64,000 bases of DNA from Aselliscus stoliczkanus (Eukaryota; Chordata; Mammalia; Chiroptera; Hipposideridae). Made by a program: the position numbers and the translations under genes. The notes beneath the pieces are model-generated. The model did no database searches and was not told where the DNA came from. It saw nothing but the letters and a program-made list of their open reading frames with translations. Positions 59,458 through 64,000 of the stretch are shown here, piece after piece (the stretch's first letter is position 1; every line of letters begins with the position of its first letter). The DNA is taken from assembly GCA_033961575.1 (NCBI GenBank), contig CM066727.1, positions 115,122,434 through 115,186,433 of the forward strand. The letters run 5' to 3'.

Positions 59458-60094
59458 AATAAGTAACAGTATATTAACATGGCTTTAATAAGTGTTTCCC
59501 TCATGACTTAATGCTGTTGAGCATCTTCTCATGTGCTTATTGGCCATTTGTAAATCTTCTTTGCTCACTGTTTCTATTGAACTGCTTGTCTTCTTATTGA
59601 ATTGTAAGACTTCTTTATATATTCTAGAAAGTAGTCTTGGTCAGGTGTATATGAGTATATTGCAAATATTTTCTCCAATCAGTTGTTTGCCTTTTCATTT
59701 TCTTAACATTGTCTTTTGAAGAGCAAAGGTTTTTAATCTGATGAAGAAAAACTTACCAACTTTTTCTTTTCATATTTCATGCTTTTTGTGTGCTATCTAA
59801 AAAATCTTTGCCTATCCCAAAGCCAAAAACATATTCTCCTATGTTTTCTTCTAGAAGTTTTATAGTTCTTGTTTTTATGTTTAGATCTATGATCCATTTG
59901 GAGTTAATTTTTGTGTTTGGTATAGAGAGTAAAAGTTCATTTCTTTCCTAAATCCTTGACAGAATTCATCATTGAAGCCACATCAGTCTGGAGTTTTCTT
60001 TGTGGGAAGATTTTTAACAACAAATTCAAATTCTTTAACAAATACAGGGCTATCTAAATATTGTATTCCTCTGTGTATCCATTTTGGTAATTTG

Positions 60095-60625
60095 TATCTC
60101 TGGCAGGCAAAATGGACTCCCAAAGATGTCTATGTCTTAATCTCCAAAACCTGTGAATATATTACCTTACATGGCAAAAACTAGTTTAAATGTGTGATTA
60201 AATTAAGGGTCTTAAAATGGGAAGATTATTCTGGATTATCTGGATGGTTCTAATGTAATCACAAGAGTCTTTATGAGTGAGGTGAGCATGTCAGAGAGGA
60301 GATGTGACAACACAGCAGAGATCAAAGTGAAGTAATTGCCATCTGGGAAACAGAAGCCAGGAATGCAGGTAGCCTGCAGAAGCTGGAAAACAGAGGGAAA
60401 CAGATCCTCCAACAGCCTCTAGAAATGCAGAGAAACCAATATAACCCTGCCAATACCAGCATAACAACAAGCACAGAGAAACCAGTGTAGTTCTGCCAGT
60501 ACCTTGATTTTCACCAGATGAAATCCATTTTGGACTTCTGACTCCTGGAACTGTACGATAATACATTCGTGTTGTTTTAAGTCACTGTGTTTGTGGTAAT
60601 TGAAAAGCAGCAATAGAAAGTAATA
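60095..60625 (+). mobile_element. Ancient LTR (MaLR/ERVL-like), solitary
   Basis: Begins near GGCAGGCAAAATGGACTCCC, contains TGTGAATATATTACCTTACA and AATCACAAGAGTCTTTATGA, and ends GTTGTTTTAAGTCACTGTGT plus a CAGCAATAGAAA close. Typical of old mammalian MaLR/ERVL LTRs. No internal region or coding sequence is present. Family assignment is by memory. Confidence 0.5.
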
Positions 60626-61238
60626 GGAAATTAATACAAGTCTTTCATAAATGTATCTGTTTCATCTGAGTTTTCAAACTTGTTGGTATGAAGTTGTTCA
60701 TAATATTTTTCTATTAGCCTTTCAATGTCTGTAGGCTGTGTAGTGGTGTCTCCTCTTTCATTCCTGATATTGGTAATTTGTGTATTTTTTAAAATCAGTC
60801 TGGCTAGAGATTTCTCTATCTTTATGATATTTTCAAACAACAATGACACCAGTTTTTGGTGTCATTCATCTTTCTCTATTGTTCATTAATTTTCTATTTC
60901 ATTGATTTCCTCTTACCTTTATTTTTTTCCTTTTCTACCTACTTTTGTTTACATTTGTTCTTCTTTTGCCAGCTTCTTAAGATGGAAACTTACATTATTG
61001 ACTTTAGACCTTCCTTCTTTTTTAATATAAGCACTTAAAGCACCAAAGTTCCTACTAAGCACTGATTTAGATGCATCCTGCAAAATTTGTTTTCATTTTC
61101 ATTTAGTGCAAAATATTTTATAATTTCCCTGTTACCTTCAAATTTTTCTAGTATTAATTTCTAATTTAAGTCCTGGTCAGAGAACATACTCCATATGAGT
61201 TCAATCTTTTAAAATGTATTCAAACTTTTGGAACTTTT

Positions 61239-64000
61239 AAATTTTTTATTTTATTTTATTAGTTTCAGGTGTACAACACAATGCAATAGTTATACTCTTT
61301 ACCCCCCAAAGTGAAAACCGCCCTCCCCCAGTTAGCCATCCCACTCCCCCTCCATATCATACATATCCATCACAACTCCCCTGACTCCCCTCCACAGTAT
61401 ACTCCACATCCTGTGACCATCCACATATTCAGTTGCAGTTGGCATATAATACTATACAACATCAGCTTCAGGTGTACAGTGCAGTGATCAAGCCTCTACT
61501 CCATCCATGAAGTGGTCTTCCTAACAAGACGTGTGACTGACACGCCACAAAATTTTTACAACATTATTATATTCCCCGAACTGTGTTTCATATCCCTGTG
61601 GCAATATTGTAGTTGTCTATTTATGCTGTCTAATCCCTTCCCCTTCCCCCCATCCTCACCCCCTTCCCAACTAGCAACCCTCAGTTTTTCCACTACATCT
61701 ACAAGTCTGTTTACTTTGATCGTTCACTCAGCTCTTCAGACTCCACACACAAGTGAGATCACATGGTACCTATCCTTCTCCGACTGACTTATTTCTCGCA
61801 ACGTAATAGTCTCTTCACAACATTATCAATTACATTCCCAGAACTGCCCCCATATCCCTGCTGCAACATTGTAGTCCCACATACACTGTCCAAAACCTTC
61901 CCCCTCTCCCTCTTCCCCACTCCCTCCCAGCCAGCAACCATCAGTTTTTCCTTTATATATGCTTGATATGACTTCAATCTTCTTAAATTGTCTCTCTGGG
62001 TTAGTTTGTTTATCCCTTTCTTTTGTTTAAAAAACCCCTTTTAACATTTCTTGCAATGCTGGCTTGGTGGTAATGAATTCCTTAAGCTTATTCTTTTCTG
62101 AGAAGCTCTTTATTTCTCCTTCAATTTTAAGTGATAGCCGTGCTGGGTAGAGCAATCTTGGTTGTAGGCCTTTATTTTGTGTCACTTTGAGTATCTCCTG
62201 CCACTCTTTTCTGGCCTGCAGAGTTTCTGTAGACAAGTCAGCTGTTAGTCTAACAGGAGTTCCTTTGTATGTAACCTGCTGTCTTTCTCTTGCAGCCTCT
62301 AGGATTCTGTCTCTGTCTTTAACCTTTGCCATTTTCACTATGATGTGTCTTGGTGTGGACCTGTTTGGGTTCAGCTTGTTTGGAACCCTCTGCACTTCCT
62401 GGGCATGTATGTTGATTTCCTTCACCAGGGTAGGGAAGTTTTCAGTCATTATTTTTTCAAATACCTTTTCGACCCCTTGCTTCTTCTCTTCTCCTTCTGG
62501 TATCCCTATGATTCGAAGGTGGTTGCGCTTCATCTTGTCCCATAGGGCTCTTAAACTATTTTCATTGTTTTTTATTCTTTGGTCTTTTTGCTGTGCCAAC
62601 TGGGTGAGTTCTGCTATTTTATCTTCCAAATCGCTGATTCGCTGTTCTGCTTCATCTACTCTACTGGTGATTCCTTCGAGTGTGTTCTTCATTTCAGTTA
62701 TTGTATTCTTTAGTTCTAACAGGTTGTTTTTTATGGTTTCCCTATCCTTCTTTATGTCCTCGCTAAGTTCCTTAAACATTCTTATCATCAGTGTTCTAAA
62801 CTGTGTCTCTGAAAGGTTGGATCCCTCTGTTTCATTTGGTTCCATTTCTGGAGGTTTCTTCTGATCTTTTACTTGTGACATGTTTCTTTGTTTCCCCATT
62901 CTGGCTGTTGCTCTGGGATTGCTTTGATGTATTAGATAGATCACCAGGAGAGCCCTGGCTGGATCACACAGGCACACAGCTCACGGCCCAACACTCCCAG
63001 GAAAACTCCCAGTCTCAGCCTGTCCCAATCAGCTGCTCGCAGACCAGGCCGAGCAGCCCGACAACCAATCACCAGCCTGGCAACTCTGCAAGCGGAGTGC
63101 AGAGAGCAGAGACCCGAGGCGGCTTGCGCGCTCCCATGTCTCAGTGAGCAGCCTGTTGGAGCTGGATCACTCCCACTAGGCGTTTCCCTGGCAACTCTGC
63201 AAGCGGAGTGCGAAGAGCAGAGACCTGAGGCGGCTCGCGCACTCCCAGGTTTCAGTGAGCAGCCGTTGGAGCCGGAGGGCACCCGCCCTGCGTTTCCCTG
63301 GCAACGCAGTATAAGCTGGGCGGAGGGTGGGGATCTAAGGCCGCAGGCGCACGCACAGGCACACACGCACTTCTGCGCCAATTCCACCAGACCAATTAGG
63401 TCTTGGACCTGATCCTTCGTGGGAGGGCTCAAGCCCGACAAAATGGCGTCCTCCCTACACCACTCGCGTGCAAGCTCCGCACCACAGGAACAATAGTCTA
63501 AAAGCCTCCAGCCTTTGCACCAAAGGTGCTCAGTTCAGTCTGTCCCCGCAGGCTCCTGGCTCACACAGCCACTCCCTCCACCAGGAACCAGGTAAGTGCT
63601 CACTGGCGAGCAAGCCCGGGCGCCGGCCCCACTGATTCTCCAGCCACTCTTAGCCTCATCAAGCTGAGCAAAGAGAGTCCTTACTAATTTACTGCCAGCT
63701 ATCTTAGAACTTCTCTTCCCGGCAAAGGAACTCTGGGCTGGTGAGCTTGGGGTGCGACCGGAGGGTCTCTCCCCCAACCGGAGAAGCCTCTCCTCAGCTG
63801 GGACCTCCCTCACGGGGTTCGCCCTCTCTCGTCTCCGCCCGTCCTACCAGACCCGACATGGCCTCCTCTTTAAGTTCTTCGTTTAGTGGTTCTGTTCCTC
63901 CAGTGTTCTGGGGACCTCCAGGGTTGAATGCTGTATAATTTGCTTGTAATTTTGGTGTGATCCTGGGAGGCAGTTAGCACAGCGTCTGTCTATTGCGCCA
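61239..64000 (-). mobile_element. HAL1-like element, second copy, 5' end cut by window edge
   Basis: Colinear with the copy at 36641-39408: 5'UTR with three roughly 110-base units, ORF1, the same duplicated 3' segment, the ORF2 C-terminal vestige and an AT-rich tail (61239-61260). By alignment with the first copy only about 14 bases of the 5' end lie beyond 64000. It is inserted in an older minus-strand L1 ORF2 fragment. The target-site duplication cannot be checked because the right flank is missing. Small indels separate the copies, for example a few extra bases near 61655. Confidence 0.87.
62027..62899 (-). CDS. LINE-1/HAL1 ORF1 protein, second intact copy, 290 aa
   Basis: Same length and domain order as the first ORF1. 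Differences I can read include Y27S, R36T, E86Q, Q97E, V130I, R231K and L289V. They are mostly conservative and none falls in the RNP1-like RHIIVKM or the YPARLS motif. The start is again the MGKQRN methionine. Intactness of both copies, with few replacements, fits recent activity and purifying selection on the source ORF. Whether it is expressed cannot be seen from sequence. Confidence 0.9.
   Translation of the reverse strand: MGKQRNMSQVKDQKKPPEMEPNETEGSNLSETQFRTLMIRMFKELSEDIKKDRETIKNNLLELKNTITEMKNTLEGITSRVDEAEQRISDLEDKIAELTQLAQQKDQRIKNNENSLRALWDKMKRNHLRIIGIPEGEEKKQGVEKVFEKIMTENFPTLVKEINIHAQEVQRVPNKLNPNRSTPRHIIVKMAKVKDRDRILEAARERQQVTYKGTPVRLTADLSTETLQARKEWQEILKVTQNKGLQPRLLYPARLSLKIEGEIKSFSEKNKLKEFITTKPALQEMLKGVF

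Larger units (their letters stand above)
58590..61238 (-). repeat. Old L1 with internal deletion, broken by SINE, LTR and HAL1
   Basis: 3'UTR at about 58590-58900 (TACAATTTACATGTCATAAT), ORF2 tail to 59950 (GAGTTAATTTTTGTGTTTGG), then an abrupt jump to the reverse-transcriptase region (TGACAGAATTCATCATTGAA at 59958 and TTTTCAAACTTGTTGGTATG beyond 60670). The middle of ORF2 is missing between 59950 and 59958. Insertions at 59345-59457 (SINE) and about 60095-60625 (LTR) and the HAL1 at 61239 interrupt it. Confidence 0.72.

Overview
The window is mammalian nuclear DNA: introns, CpG islands and ancient MIR/L2/L1 debris around a conserved vertebrate gene. The young repeats point to a bat, probably a rhinolophoid (horseshoe or leaf-nosed type) yinpterochiropteran. 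The clues are tRNA-derived SINEs that begin GGCCGGCCGAGTGGCGC or GGCCAGCC.AGTGG.TCAG and, in the long forms, end AATAAAATCTTT plus A-tail. The clade is inferred from recalled repeat families, not from a database search.

The only recognisable cellular gene is IQSEC3 (BRAG3/SynArfGEF), on the minus strand. Coding exon 1 (55760-56316) carries the ATG inside a CpG island, and coding exon 2 is at 18586-18669. The junction restores the reading P-E-N-E-T, with GT donors and an AG acceptor at the expected places. About 37 kb between them is intron 1. Positions 1-18585 are the start of intron 2. Positions above roughly 56640 are 5' flank. No later exon (IQ motif, Sec7, PH) is visible. A second CpG island (about 44990-45780) lies inside intron 1 and may be an internal or antisense promoter.

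The most striking mobile DNA is a pair of minus-strand LINE-1-derived elements, 36641-39408 and 61239-64000 (the second runs off the window within about 14 bases of its 5' end). Each has an L1-type 5'UTR, an intact 290-codon ORF1 and an L1 3' end, but ORF2 is missing apart from its last codons. This is the structure of a half-L1 (HAL1) retrotransposon. The first copy has a 13-bp target-site duplication. The two ORF1 proteins differ at about 8 of 290 residues, so the family was active recently. The copies are direct repeats flanking IQSEC3 exon 1 and both CpG islands.

Other repeats include long trimeric and short monomeric tRNA-SINEs, most with clear target-site duplications; an hAT element with 8-bp duplication; a MER2-like Tigger element split by a composite SINE; a MER5A-like element split by a SINE; old L1M fragments; one L2 spread over 36.4-42.3 kb and broken by later insertions; an ancient LTR; many MIRs; and simple repeats, including a 780-bp CA/C-run minisatellite. 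No real tRNA, rRNA or CRISPR features were found, and apart from the HAL1 ORF1s and the IQSEC3 exons no open reading frame looked like a gene.
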